A stretch of 64,000 nucleotides of DNA from Arthrobacter sp. NicSoilB8 (GCF_019977355.1 NZ_AP024656.1:180715-244714), one strand, 5' to 3'; counted from the first letter of the stretch, positions 34,112 to 43,536 are shown. Numbers and translations: made by a program. Notes: generated by a model from the sequence alone, not told the origin.

Positions 34112-34627
34112 TCAGAGGGGCGGCTCGGGATCGGGGGCCGGGACATTGATGTGGCCGTCCGGGTTGGCCGCGAGCCCAAACCACGCATCATCATCGTTCC
34201 CATACTCCCGGGCGGACAGGCTGAACCTGTCCGGCGGGAGCTCCTCATCCTCCTCCGGGCCGGGGCCGGTGCGCGTGACTTCCGCGGTGGTGTGGCGCAG
34301 GGACGGGCCGATGTCCTCGACCTCGAGCTCGACGACAGTGCGCACCTCCCCCGTCTTCGCCGTATAGGACCGGGGCTTCAGGGTGCCGGTGGCGATCACG
34401 CGCATGCCCTTGGCCAGGGACACGGCCGCGTGTTCAGCGGTCCCGCGCCACGCCGTGGCGGACTGGAACAGGGTATCCCCGTCGGTCCACCGGCCGGTCG
34501 GGGCGTCGAAGGTCCCGGGAGTGGAGGCGATGGTGAAACGGGCGACGGCCGTTCCGGCTCCCGTGGACCGCAGCACCGGGTCGGCGGTGAGGCTTCCGAT
34601 GACTACCACGCTGGTTCCGCCGGTCAT
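34112..34627 (-). CDS. ssb: single-stranded DNA-binding protein (plasmid SSB)
   Basis: 171 aa. The OB-fold is recognisable: TSVVVIGSLTADPVLRST at the start, AVARFTIAST, DTLFQSATAWRGTAEHAA and GMRVIATGTLKPRSYTAKTG. The C-terminal tail is acidic and ends PAPDPEPPL instead of the usual DDDIPF-type tip, so partner binding may differ. It protects ssDNA during replication or transfer. Its start overlaps the redoxin stop by 4 bp. Confidence 0.88.
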   Translation of the reverse strand: MTGGTSVVVIGSLTADPVLRSTGAGTAVARFTIASTPGTFDAPTGRWTDGDTLFQSATAWRGTAEHAAVSLAKGMRVIATGTLKPRSYTAKTGEVRTVVELEVEDIGPSLRHTTAEVTRTGPGPEEDEELPPDRFSLSAREYGNDDDAWFGLAANPDGHINVPAPDPEPPL

Positions 34628-34896
34628 GCCAGAGCGCCTTCCCGGACGGTTTCGATCCCGATGACCCGGGCGATCCTGGCCGGGTTCAGCCCGGACCAGC
34701 GGTCCTCGCTGTCATCCGTGTCGTAGACCACCACGGGGACCTGGGAGTAGCCGAGCTCCTCGGTGATGTACTCGAAGGCGCCCGGGTTGGCGGTCACATC
34801 CACCTCGGTGAAGGCGATGCCGACGTCGGTGAACTTCTGCCTGGTCTTGGCGCAGCCGAAGCATCCGACGGCCTTGGCGTAGATGGTGAGGGTCAT
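34624..34896 (-). CDS. NrdH-like glutaredoxin
   Basis: 90 aa from ATG 34896. The redox pair is C12-F-G-C15 (AVGCFGCAKTRQKF), then FTEVDVTANPGAFEYI, the cis-Pro region SQVPVVVYD and RWSGLNPARIARVIG, as in NrdH-type redoxins that reduce ribonucleotide reductase. No nrd genes are nearby. It is the first gene of a minus-strand cluster with ssb. Confidence 0.82.
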   Translation of the reverse strand: MTLTIYAKAVGCFGCAKTRQKFTDVGIAFTEVDVTANPGAFEYITEELGYSQVPVVVYDTDDSEDRWSGLNPARIARVIGIETVREGALA

Positions 34897-35068
34897 ATCA
34901 GCACCTGGATTCGTATCTCGATAAGTTTCGTTCGTCTGGCTAACCTGCTGCCCCAATTCTACCAATCATTCAACTGAATGAAGAGACGTTTTCCCCGGAT
35001 TCACTGGCGTTTTCACCTGCGCGTTAGGTGATATTCCCGGTGGCGGGACCGTCAGCTCCCGGTGTCGA

Positions 35069-35215
35069 TGTCGATTTCAGAAGCTGACTGCACAGATGTC
35101 AGAAGTCCTCTGCACATGACCCTGTTAGAGGGCTCAAATCCGCCGTTGTCAGAAGCTGACTGCACAGATAGTCACACGGTTGTGGATCTGCGCACATGAC
35201 TTCTGACCTATGGCT
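35069..35215. repeat. left-end transposase binding repeats
   Basis: TCAGAAGCTGACTGCACAGA occurs at about 35077 and again at about 35148. A diverged copy (TCAGAAGTCCTCTGCACA) lies at about 35099 and an inverted partial copy (GCACATGACTTCTGA) near 35193. This array is typical of TniA/TnsB binding sites. Confidence 0.75.
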
Positions 35216-35279
35216 GGTCGGCATATCCCTGCACTAAGGTGCTTCTGTTCAGTGCTCCTGTTCCCAAAAGGAGGCAGTA

Positions 35280-36965
35280 ATGGAGGCTGATCCGGACCGG
35301 ATTGTTGCGGATGGGCAGCTGACAATGTCGGACGCTGCATGGGAACAGGCCAAGAGTCGTGCGGCAGTGATCGGTGCGCTGGCGACGCGTCGCGTTACGG
35401 GGATTGCTGCCGCTGATGAGGCAGCTATGAAGCTGGGTGTTTCCCGGCGTCAGGTTTATGTATTGCTTGGCCGCTACCGCCAGGGCTCAGGTCTTGTAAC
35501 TGATCTCGCGCTCCATCGTTCGACCGGCGGCAAGGGCGGAAACCGTCTGCCTGAAGAGGTTGAGGACATTGTGCGCGGCCTGATTCGTCGGCGGTTTTTG
35601 ACACGGCAGAAGTTGAGTGTGGCGGCATTGCATCGGGAGATCATCCGGACCTGTACGTTGCAAGGAATAAAGGCTCCGACCAGAAACACGGTCAGCCGTC
35701 GCATCTCGATGCTGAACCCGGTTGAGGTTGGGCGTCGCAGGGAGGGCCGGGATGCTGTGAGGCCGCTGCAATCAGCTGGTGGTGAGGTGCCGGTGATCGG
35801 CTCGATCCTGGAACAGGTTCAGATTGATCACACGGTTATAGACGTCGTCGTCGTGGATGAACGCGAGCGTCGACCAGTTGGCCGCCCATATTTGACCGTT
35901 GCCATCGATGTCTTTAGTCGGGCTCTTGTCGGGCTGGTCCTCACACTGGAACCGCCGTCGGCATTGTCGGTCGGGCTGTGCCTGGCTCACGCTGTTGCTG
36001 ACAAACGTCCCTGGCTAGAGCAGCTCGGCGTCAGCGTTCAGTGGCCAATGAGTGGTAAGCCCAAGTCGCTGTTCCTCGATAACGCGGCAGAGTTCAAGAG
36101 CGAGGCGTTGCGGCGCGGCTGCGAGCAGCACGGCATCCGCTTGTCCTATCGTCCCCCTGGACAGCCCCACTACGGAGGCATTGTTGAACGCGTCATCGGC
36201 ACGTTCATGCGTGAAATCCACCAGCTACCCGGCACGACCTTCTCGAGTCCGGTGGAGCGGGGCCGGTATGACTCGGAAAAGATGGCCGCACTGACCTTGC
36301 CCGAATTGGAAAAGTGGCTGGTGCTGGCCGTCGCCAGCTACCACGGCAGCAGGCACAGCACGTTAGGTCAAACGCCGGCCGCTGCATGGGCTGCCGGGAC
36401 TGCTGCCACCGGCATACCTGCAGTTACGGCAAATCAGACGGCATTCCTCGTGGACTTCCTACCGGTCATCCGTCGCACGCTGACCCGCACCGGTTTCCTC
36501 ATCGACCACGTCCATTACTTCGCCAATGCCTTGAAACCATGGATCAGCCGACGTGACAGATTAGGCAAATTCATCATCCGACGCGATCCCCGGGACATCA
36601 GCAGAATATGGGTCCTGGAACCGGACGGTCATAACTATGTGGAGGTCCCTTACCGGTCGATCTCCAACCCTTCCATCAGCCTCTGGGAACACAGGCAAGC
36701 TCTGACCCGACTACGCGAACGCGGCGCAGCCCAAGTGGACGAAGCAACCTTGTTCCGGATGATCGAGCAAATGCGCCAAGTCAGCGAGACTGCCGTGAAA
36801 ACGACCAAAAGCCTGCGGAGGGAAACAGAACGCCGCAAACAGGCTAAAGACCCACACCACTCAGGCACCCAATCCACACAAATCCCATCTGCACTGGATG
36901 TGCCGGTAGACGTCGAGCCGGGAGAGGCCGCCGTTCAACCCTTTGAGCAAATTGAGGAATGGTAA
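35280..36965 (+). CDS. tniA: TniA transposase (DDE, Mu/TnsB type)
   Basis: 561 aa, ATG with GGAGGC 7 bp upstream. HTH domains come first (AAMKLGVSRRQVYVLLGRYR; SVAALHREIIRTCTLQGI). The rve/DDE catalytic core shows Asp in VQIDHTVIDVV, Asp in LFLDNAAEF and Glu in YGGIVERVIGTF. A C-terminal beta-barrel and a helical tail follow, the latter expected to contact TniB. It cuts and joins the transposon ends. Intact. Confidence 0.92.
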   Translation: MEADPDRIVADGQLTMSDAAWEQAKSRAAVIGALATRRVTGIAAADEAAMKLGVSRRQVYVLLGRYRQGSGLVTDLALHRSTGGKGGNRLPEEVEDIVRGLIRRRFLTRQKLSVAALHREIIRTCTLQGIKAPTRNTVSRRISMLNPVEVGRRREGRDAVRPLQSAGGEVPVIGSILEQVQIDHTVIDVVVVDERERRPVGRPYLTVAIDVFSRALVGLVLTLEPPSALSVGLCLAHAVADKRPWLEQLGVSVQWPMSGKPKSLFLDNAAEFKSEALRRGCEQHGIRLSYRPPGQPHYGGIVERVIGTFMREIHQLPGTTFSSPVERGRYDSEKMAALTLPELEKWLVLAVASYHGSRHSTLGQTPAAAWAAGTAATGIPAVTANQTAFLVDFLPVIRRTLTRTGFLIDHVHYFANALKPWISRRDRLGKFIIRRDPRDISRIWVLEPDGHNYVEVPYRSISNPSISLWEHRQALTRLRERGAAQVDEATLFRMIEQMRQVSETAVKTTKSLRRETERRKQAKDPHHSGTQSTQIPSALDVPVDVEPGEAAVQPFEQIEEW

Positions 36966-37876
36966 CCGTGGACAATCGCCAGCCGCCGGCTCCGGCGCAC
37001 CTTCATCCTGCAGCACGGGAACTTTCAAAGCTTCCAACGGAAGAGCGCTTGCAGCGCATTCGCGCGGACCGGTGGATCGGCTATCCGAAGGCCGTTGACG
37101 CTGTAGAACGCATGGAGGTGCTCTTTGGCTGGCCGAGAAAACAGCGCATGCCCAACCTGTTGCTGATCGGACCAACGAACAATGGCAAATCCATGATCGT
37201 CGAACGGTTCCGTCGGGCACACCCCACCGTGACAGGACCCGCCGGTGAGAACATACCCGTTGTATGTCTGCAGATGCCATCGGAACCATCAGCGCTTCGG
37301 TTCTATACGGCCCTGCTTTCGGCGATTGGTGCGCCGTTACGGCCACAGCGGCGCCTCCCCGAAGCTGAACGACTGTCACTTTCACTCCTGCGAGAGGTGG
37401 GAGTCCGAATATTGGTGATCGACGAGATCCACAACGTCCTGGCTGGACCGGGTGAGAAACGACGGGAGTTTCTCAATCTGTTGCGGTTTCTTGGTAACGA
37501 GCTCCACGTTCCCCTGGTTGGCGTCGGCACCCGCGAGGCCTACCTTGCCGTCAGATCCGATGACCAGCTCGAGAACAGGTTTGAACCGTTCATCCTGCCG
37601 CTCTGGGAAGTGGGCGACGAAGCCCGGTCGCTGCTGGCCAGCTTCGCTGCTTCATTTCCCCTGCGCCGTCCATCCCTGATCGATACGGAGGACATGACCC
37701 GGTATCTGCTCGCACGCAGCGAGGGCACCATCGGGGAACTCGCCCGCCTGCTGACGGCCGCCGCTGTCGCCGCTGTTGAGACGGGCGAAGAGAGGATCAA
37801 CCACCGGACGTTGACCCTGGCCGATTACCTAGGCCCTACCGAACGACGCAGGATTTTCGAAAGACAACTGCTGTGA
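36959..37876 (+). CDS. tniB: TniB AAA+ ATPase (target/transposition regulator)
   Basis: 305 aa; its start overlaps the tniA stop by 7 bp. Walker A GPTNNGKS (about residue 65), Walker B ILVIDEIHNVLAG and the sensor region PLVGVGTREAYLAV are clear. TniB/TnsC-type ATPases load on DNA and activate the DDE transposase at the target. Intact. Confidence 0.92.
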   Translation: MVTVDNRQPPAPAHLHPAARELSKLPTEERLQRIRADRWIGYPKAVDAVERMEVLFGWPRKQRMPNLLLIGPTNNGKSMIVERFRRAHPTVTGPAGENIPVVCLQMPSEPSALRFYTALLSAIGAPLRPQRRLPEAERLSLSLLREVGVRILVIDEIHNVLAGPGEKRREFLNLLRFLGNELHVPLVGVGTREAYLAVRSDDQLENRFEPFILPLWEVGDEARSLLASFAASFPLRRPSLIDTEDMTRYLLARSEGTIGELARLLTAAAVAAVETGEERINHRTLTLADYLGPTERRRIFERQLL

Positions 37877-38883
37877 ACCCTGCCCGACGCTGGCCGGTCC
37901 ATCCCCGGCCGGAACCAGGTGAAGCACTGACGTCATGGCTCCGGCGCATCGCATCGCGTTACGACGCCGACCTTGACGACCTCGTGTCCGACGTGGGGTT
38001 CTGGCCGGAAGCCGTTGGCGACCTGGACACCTGCCCACCCGATGGGTTTGCTCGCGAGCTATCCGAGCGAACCGGGGTGGACGTGGAGCAGATACGGAGG
38101 ATGAGTCTCACCGGCTGGTCACCCTGGCTGATTGACCCGATTGGACCGGGCCCTGACACGTTTACGGTCTATAACCAGCAGTTCTCTGTGCTGCTGGGAG
38201 TCGGAAGACGGCGAGTGAGAGAGATCCCTACCTGGCTGCCGTGGCGTTCAACGCGGCCGGCATTGCGGGCATGCCCTCAGTGCATCGCCGCGGCGCAACC
38301 GCCGTATCCCTACCAATTGCTGTGGCTGCTTCCGCTAACACTCAGCTGCCCGTTCCATAAATGCTTCCTCGGAGTGCGCGAAAACCCGGTCAGCCAACTC
38401 GCGGACTGGGAGCACAAGCCCCCGATCCCGAGGCCCGCGTCGCCGACGGTCCTCAAGATGGATGCCAGGACTTGGCAAGCCATGGCTACAGGGGTCGCCG
38501 ACCTACCGGGGCGTCGGATCCACGCTGAAACATGGTTCCGACTCCTCCGGACGATCATCGACGAACTGGAGGCAACCATAACCGAATGCACGACCGCAGC
38601 GCGCATGATCACAGGGATCTGGAAGGACGCCGGATATCCTGCGCGCGTGGGACCACTGAGTTGGCAGCCCCATGAAAGCTATCCGGTCGACGTTCAGGTC
38701 CGTGCCCTCCAAACAGCCGCGACGGCCATCCACCTGCTCGAACGCGGAACCCTCACCGGTCGAGGTCCCGACGCCGCATTTTTCGTACCTGTACTGGGAG
38801 TCGCAGACATGGAGCCTCAAGGAAGGCCGTTGGACCTTGGAGTCCTGAGCGCTCAGGAGCTGAACAAGCGAGTCAGAGCCTAG
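37873..38883 (+). CDS. tniQ: TniQ target-selection protein
   Basis: 336 aa, GTG start overlapping tniB by 4 bp. The TniQ N-terminal domain shows HPRPEPGEALTSWLRRIA; the zinc-binding part shows RACPQCIAAA and LSCPFHKCFL. The C-terminal half is diverged. In Tn5053-type elements TniQ is essential and helps target par/res sites. It is the last gene before the right end. Confidence 0.9.
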   Translation: MNPARRWPVHPRPEPGEALTSWLRRIASRYDADLDDLVSDVGFWPEAVGDLDTCPPDGFARELSERTGVDVEQIRRMSLTGWSPWLIDPIGPGPDTFTVYNQQFSVLLGVGRRRVREIPTWLPWRSTRPALRACPQCIAAAQPPYPYQLLWLLPLTLSCPFHKCFLGVRENPVSQLADWEHKPPIPRPASPTVLKMDARTWQAMATGVADLPGRRIHAETWFRLLRTIIDELEATITECTTAARMITGIWKDAGYPARVGPLSWQPHESYPVDVQVRALQTAATAIHLLERGTLTGRGPDAAFFVPVLGVADMEPQGRPLDLGVLSAQELNKRVRA

Positions 38884-39024
38884 GAACAGTCCAGCGAGGG
38901 ATCCCCCTGCGGGCAGCCGACTAATCCGACTCGGTGTCTCGCAACCCCAGTGTCTCGAAACCCATAGGTTTCGAAGCAAATCAATGTGGCGAATTGTGAA
39001 CAGGAGTGCAGAGCAAACGGGCAC

Positions 39025-39121
39025 TTGCGCATAGGCGTACCGGCCAGTCACTGATCACAACCCGTCTGCACAAGCCCCGGATTTCAGCGGGATTCTGTGC
39101 AGTCGGGTTCTGAAAACGACA
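39025..39121. repeat. right-end transposase binding repeats
   Basis: On the minus strand TTTTCAGAACCCGACTGCAC forms the outer repeat. Further copies (TGCAGACGGGTTGTGATCAG) lie inside. They match the left-end array in core and spacing. Confidence 0.7.
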
Positions 39122-39261
39122 TAGCCGGCGGGTTCCCAGTCAGCGGAGAGTTGCGGTGGATCGCCGACTTCCGGACGACAGGCGGCAGGCAGCTTTCCCG
39201 CAAGATTCCGCCTCCTGGCCGGTTCCTCACTCGCGCCGGCACGCCCGGTTAGAGTGGTGCC

Positions 39262-40194
39262 ATGACGCTGGGGGACGCGGCCGCCGAGCCGCTGGTACAC
39301 ATCAAGGACTTCCGGATGGACTTCGGGGACACGACGGTCATCAGTGACCTCTCTTTCGACGTCCGGGCGGGGGAAACCTTCGGGTTCCTGGGCAGCAACG
39401 GCTCGGGGAAGACCACGACGCTGCGGGCGCTGCTGGGGATCTACCAGCCGACCGCCGGGACCCTCCACATCGGCGGCAAACCCTTCACCCCGCAGGACGG
39501 GGCCCGCCTCGGCTACCTGCCCGAGGAGCGCGGACTTTACAAGAAAGAGTCCGTCCTGGACGTGATGGTCTACTTCGGCCGGCTCAAGGGCCTGGACAAA
39601 GCCCGCGCGAAGGCCTGGTCCCGGGACTACCTGGAACGGGTCGACCTGGCCGACAAAGCCACCACCCGGCTGGATAGGCTCTCCGGCGGGCAGCAGCAAA
39701 AGATCCAGCTCGGCGTGACCATCATGAACGACCCCGAACTGCTGATCCTGGACGAACCGACCAAGGGCTTCGACCCGGTCAACCGGCGGCTGCTGATGGA
39801 CATCATCGAGGACCAGAAGCTCGCCGGCGCGACCGTCATCATGGTCACCCACCAGATGGAAGAAGTCGAACGCCTCTGTGACCGGGTGATCCTGCTCAAG
39901 GACGGCACCTCCCGCGCCTACGGCACCGTCGCCGAGGTCCAGGAACAGTTCGGCGGCACCGTCTACCGGCTCTCCTACACCGGGCCCCTGCCTTCTTCGG
40001 CCCTGTATGACATCGTCAGTGCCGCCGGCGGGCACGCCGAACTCTCCCCCAACCCCGGCGCGGACGAAGCAACGGTGCTGCGCGAGCTCATCGGCCACGG
40101 CGTGGCCGTGAAGTCCTTCGCCACCGCCAGGACGTCCCTGGACGAGGTCTTCATCAAGATCTACGGCGAAACCCACGACATGGCGGAGGCATAA
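39262..40194 (+). CDS. ABC transporter ATPase (NatA-like)
   Basis: 310 aa. Walker A GSNGSGKTT, the signature RLSGGQQQK, Walker B LLILDEPTKGFDP and the H-loop VTHQM are all present. The C-terminal extension with SLDEVFIKIYGE is typical of the NatA/YhaQ (Na+ or drug export) subgroup. It is followed 6 bp later by its permease. Intact and of normal composition. Confidence 0.92.
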   Translation: MTLGDAAAEPLVHIKDFRMDFGDTTVISDLSFDVRAGETFGFLGSNGSGKTTTLRALLGIYQPTAGTLHIGGKPFTPQDGARLGYLPEERGLYKKESVLDVMVYFGRLKGLDKARAKAWSRDYLERVDLADKATTRLDRLSGGQQQKIQLGVTIMNDPELLILDEPTKGFDPVNRRLLMDIIEDQKLAGATVIMVTHQMEEVERLCDRVILLKDGTSRAYGTVAEVQEQFGGTVYRLSYTGPLPSSALYDIVSAAGGHAELSPNPGADEATVLRELIGHGVAVKSFATARTSLDEVFIKIYGETHDMAEA

Positions 40195-40200
40195 AACCCC

Positions 40201-41514
40201 ATGACACAGAAAACCTCCACGCAGCTCCCCTCCCCCGCCTCGGCGCCGGCAACCCCGCCGCCCACGCCCAAGCGTCCCTTCGCCGGTCACAACCTCGGCA
40301 CCGTCGTCGGGTTCGAATTCACCCGCACCGTGAAGAAACGCCGCTTCTGGATCGCCACCCTGGCCATCCCGGTAGTGATGGCCATCGTCTTCGGCCTCGT
40401 ATACCTGAGCAACTCCTCCACCCACGCCAGCGCCGACGCCCAGAAGACCGCCGCCATCTCCTTCACCTACACCGACGCCTCCGGACTCATCACCCCGGCC
40501 ATCGCTACCGCCATGGGCGGCCGGCAGGCCAGCGATCCGGACAAGGCGCTGCAGGACGTCAAAGACGGCGTAGCGGAGGCCTACTTCGCCTACCCCGCCG
40601 ACATCGCCACCCAGCCGGTCAAGGTCTACGGGCAGGACCAGGGGATCTTCGACAACGGCAAGTACGACGCCGTCGCCAAGCAGCTCCTCACCGCCTCAGC
40701 CCAGGCCACGATCGGCTCCCCGCAACTAATGGCCGCGGCCAGCGGCGACGTCAAGACCGAATCCCAGACCTTCAAGGACGGCCAGCCCGCCGGCGGCATC
40801 GGATCCGCCGTCCCGCCGCTGATGTTCCTGCTGATCTTCTACGTCTCGATCATTCTGCTCTCCAACCAGATGCTCAATTCCACCCTGGAAGAGAAAGAAA
40901 ACCGGGTCACCGAAATGATCCTCACGACCCTGAACCCGACCACCCTGATCATCGGCAAAATCATCGCCCTGTTCATGGTCGGCCTGGTCCAGATCCTGGT
41001 CTTCCTCACCCCCATCGCCGTCGGATACGCCTTCTTCCGCGACAAACTCGCCATGCCCGACCTGGACCTCTCCACCCTGGGCTTCGAGCCCGGCACCATG
41101 ATCGTCGGGGCGCTGCTGCTCCTGGGCGGATTCACCGTCTTCACCGGTGTCCTGGTCGCGATCGGCGCGGTCATGCCCACCGCGAAGGACGCCGGCACGA
41201 TCTTCGGGCCCCTGATGGCGCTGATTTTCGTCCCCTTCTACGCCATGACCCTCATCGTCTCGGACCCGCGCGCCCCCATCGTGCAGATCTTCACCTACTT
41301 CCCGCTCTCCGCCCCCGTCACCGCCATGCTCCGCAACGGCTTCGGCACCCTCAACCCGCTCGAGGCCACCATCGTCATTGCCGAACTCTTCATCATCGGA
41401 ATCCTCATCCTCCGACTCGCCGTCCACCTCTTCCGCTACGGATCCATCCAATACTCGGGCAGACTCTCCATCGCCGGCACCTTCCGCAAACGCACCACAC
41501 CCGTCGGTAAATGA
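40201..41514 (+). CDS. ABC-2 type permease (NatB/YhaP-like)
   Basis: 437 aa. One N-terminal helix (FWIATLAIPVVMAIVFGLVYL), a large extracytoplasmic loop of ~140 residues (TDASGLITPAIATAMGG), then five helices (PLMFLLIFYVSIILLSNQML; LFMVGLVQILVFLTPIAV; GALLLLGGFTVFTGVLVAIG). Matches the NatB family. With the ATPase it would export Na+ or a peptide/drug substrate; the substrate is unknown. Confidence 0.9.
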   Translation: MTQKTSTQLPSPASAPATPPPTPKRPFAGHNLGTVVGFEFTRTVKKRRFWIATLAIPVVMAIVFGLVYLSNSSTHASADAQKTAAISFTYTDASGLITPAIATAMGGRQASDPDKALQDVKDGVAEAYFAYPADIATQPVKVYGQDQGIFDNGKYDAVAKQLLTASAQATIGSPQLMAAASGDVKTESQTFKDGQPAGGIGSAVPPLMFLLIFYVSIILLSNQMLNSTLEEKENRVTEMILTTLNPTTLIIGKIIALFMVGLVQILVFLTPIAVGYAFFRDKLAMPDLDLSTLGFEPGTMIVGALLLLGGFTVFTGVLVAIGAVMPTAKDAGTIFGPLMALIFVPFYAMTLIVSDPRAPIVQIFTYFPLSAPVTAMLRNGFGTLNPLEATIVIAELFIIGILILRLAVHLFRYGSIQYSGRLSIAGTFRKRTTPVGK

Positions 41515-41853
41515 CCCGCCCCGCCGGCACACGGTTGTCGCGCTGGGTGCTCGAGGCGCCTGCGGCTAACTGTGGCCGGCACCCGTTGCCCACTTGCCAA
41601 GATCCCTGCAGCTCACGTTTTGACCGGCTTTGTTTCCAGCAACGAGTTATGACCACCGCTGCTGGGGCATTCGGAGCCTTTTCGGAGGCTTGCCAAGGAC
41701 GGGTCGGAAACGGTCGTTTTTGATTCCCGCGGCGAGTCTTGGCTCGCGCGTGACGCGACCTCGTGGATTTCCCGTTAGTCTCTTGGGGGCCCTTCACTAC
41801 CGACAGGGCTGGAGGCAAGTGCGCTTGTCTCTTGCGATGAATTGGGGACAGCG
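41515..41853. other. gap between ABC operon and membrane gene
   Basis: About 340 bp with lower GC toward its right end. No gene or clear terminator was recognised; the promoter of the 41854 gene should lie here. Confidence 0.4.
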
Positions 41854-42297
41854 ATGAGTAGTGCAAAAGGCCGCGGCATACAACAACTACTTCTTGCCGT
41901 TATCGCTGTATCAGCCCTCTCTATAGCCATCGGTTCGGGACGACAAAAATCTTCACTAGCTATATCGCCCGCCTACACCCAGAACCCGGCTAAGCCCGCA
42001 ACAACCGTCAATCCCTCACGGCGCAAGATGATTGCCGGTCTCGTCATCCGCTCAATCGCCGCACTTCTGATTTTGACGCTTGATGCATTGCTTCTCTGGA
42101 AAGTCGGTGACAAAGCGTCAACTGCTTTTGGCGCCACAGCCGTTGCCATCGGCGCAACTCTCGTGTTGCTTGCTGACACCGACCCGATGGGTTTGAGCAC
42201 GCGAGACTGGCGTAAGGGGGCTAAAGCCTTTGGAAACATCTTTGTTGCGGTGGGGGGCGGGGTGCTTGTCTTAGCAGCTTGGCAGCCATTTTTTTAG
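41854..42297 (+). CDS. hypothetical membrane protein
   Basis: 147 aa from ATG 41854, GGGGA 6 bp upstream. Helices: LLLAVIAVSALSIAIGS, IRSIAALLILTLDALLLW, AFGATAVAIGATLVLLAD and IFVAVGGGVLVLAAWQ, so four membrane spans with a basic loop after the first. Codon use is less GC-biased than in neighbours, which suggests transfer. It lies 73 bp upstream of the DUF3644 gene on the same strand and may be part of the same unit. Confidence 0.65.
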   Translation: MSSAKGRGIQQLLLAVIAVSALSIAIGSGRQKSSLAISPAYTQNPAKPATTVNPSRRKMIAGLVIRSIAALLILTLDALLLWKVGDKASTAFGATAVAIGATLVLLADTDPMGLSTRDWRKGAKAFGNIFVAVGGGVLVLAAWQPFF

Positions 42298-42370
42298 GCC
42301 TACCCCCGGCCGTGTGGATAACGTTCTAAAACTGATCAGTGTGCGGCCTTTCATGGGAACTGGAGAGTAG

Positions 42371-43504
42371 ATGCCCCGTATGTCGGTCAATGCCCGAGAG
42401 CTGAAGCGCAAGTCACTTTCATCTCTCCGTGCAGCGGTGACGAGCTTCAATTCGCTCGACAACGATGGTCGGGCGACCGCTGTTTTGTTGAATCTCCAGC
42501 ATGCCTTCGAAATGCTTCTGAAAGCTTCCTTGGACTCCGCGAAGGTTTCGGTCTTCGATAAGCGGTCTGAAAAGTCGATTTCATTTGAGGCGGCGATCAG
42601 GAAGTGCCAGGAGACTCCGGGCATCAAGGTTTCCGAGGGTGACGCTGGAACCATGCGGGTAATTGATGCTTGGCGGGATGCGGAGCAGCATTGGTATGCC
42701 ACTGTCGATGAAGGCCTGTTGTATCTGCACGTCCGCGCAGCGATCACGCTCTACGATGACCTGCTTTATAGAGTTTTCCAGGAACGGCTGGGCGATCATC
42801 TTCCTGCACGGGTACTGCCTATCAGCGCCGAGCCTCCACAGGACTTCCAGCTATTGGTCGACCGGGAGTTTTCACGCATCGCGGAACTGCTGCACCCCAA
42901 GAGGCGCGGGCGGGGCGAGGCGCACTCCCGCATCCGCGCCCTCCTTGCCATGGAGTCACACACAGACCCCGATGCGGCGGAGATTCGAGAGGCGGACGTA
43001 CGCAGGGTCGAGCGCGGAGTGAAATCGGGGAAGCCCCGGGCACAGGTATTTCCCAAACTGAGCAGCGTAGGATCACAAGTCTCCGGAGAAGGACTGACCG
43101 TCGAAGTGAAGCTGGTGAAGACCGGGGGACTTCCGATGACCTATGTTGCTGCAGACAGCGACGTCGAACCTTCCGCGATTCGTATGGTCGATCTGGAAAA
43201 GAAGTTTCACATGAGCCCATACGAGCTAGCCGACAAGGCCGGCATTGAGCGCACTAAGGCGACAGCGGTCCGCCGTCATTTCAATCTGGACTCAAACGAT
43301 GACGTCCACTCACACCGCTTCGTTTTTGGTTCCCAAAAGTACATGCGGTACTCAGACAATGCGCTGAAGAAGATGAAGGAAGCCAAGACGTCTTTGAACC
43401 TGGCCGACCTCTGGAACGCTCATCGCACTCCACCCAAGGGCAAGAAGTTGCCCTCTTGTACCCAGCCGGGATGCCAGGCAGGGCAAACTTCGGGCGGCCG
43501 TTAA
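42371..43504 (+). CDS. DUF3644 (HEPN-like) protein
   Basis: 377 aa, ATG with GGAGAG upstream. The N-terminal ~190 residues match the DUF3644 layout: ELKRKSLSSLRAAVTSFNSL, AVLLNLQHAFEMLLKASL and DAWRDAEQHWYATVDEGLLY. Known members resemble HEPN helical bundles and occur in genomic islands with restriction and abortive-infection genes. The C-terminal part has an HTH-like DLEKKFHMSPYELADKAGIE segment. Possible defence or toxin role is inferred. A strong terminator follows. Base composition is lower in GC than in flanking plasmid genes. Confidence 0.75.
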   Translation: MPRMSVNARELKRKSLSSLRAAVTSFNSLDNDGRATAVLLNLQHAFEMLLKASLDSAKVSVFDKRSEKSISFEAAIRKCQETPGIKVSEGDAGTMRVIDAWRDAEQHWYATVDEGLLYLHVRAAITLYDDLLYRVFQERLGDHLPARVLPISAEPPQDFQLLVDREFSRIAELLHPKRRGRGEAHSRIRALLAMESHTDPDAAEIREADVRRVERGVKSGKPRAQVFPKLSSVGSQVSGEGLTVEVKLVKTGGLPMTYVAADSDVEPSAIRMVDLEKKFHMSPYELADKAGIERTKATAVRRHFNLDSNDDVHSHRFVFGSQKYMRYSDNALKKMKEAKTSLNLADLWNAHRTPPKGKKLPSCTQPGCQAGQTSGGR

Positions 43505-43509
43505 AGCGA

Positions 43510-43536
43510 CAGGGCCGGCACTGTGTGCCGGCCCTG
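43510..43536 (+). terminator. 12-bp hairpin after DUF3644 gene
   Basis: CAGGGCCGGCAC, TGT loop, GTGCCGGCCCTG, followed by CCCTTGTTTCCC. The trailing TTTCCCTCTGCACAGGAAAT has a close match after the hairpin at 50487. Confidence 0.8.

Larger units (their letters stand above)
35069..39121 (+). mobile_element. Tn5053/Tn402-type transposon with tniA-B-Q only (4.05 kb)
   Basis: Outer inverted repeats start TGTCG-TTTCAGAA-GACTGCACAGA on both sides (35069 inward; 39121 inward on the other strand), the hallmark of Tn5053/Tn402 ends. Several internal copies of the same TniA-type site lie at each end. Genes in order are tniA, tniB, tniQ with 4-7 bp overlaps. The usual resolvase tniR/res system and any cargo or integron are missing. 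The 5-bp flanks differ (GTCGA left, TAGCC right), so no target duplication is visible. Confidence 0.85.

Noticed and set aside
39055..40425. 456-codon minus-strand frame
   Set aside because: Shadow of the intact ABC ATPase on the plus strand.
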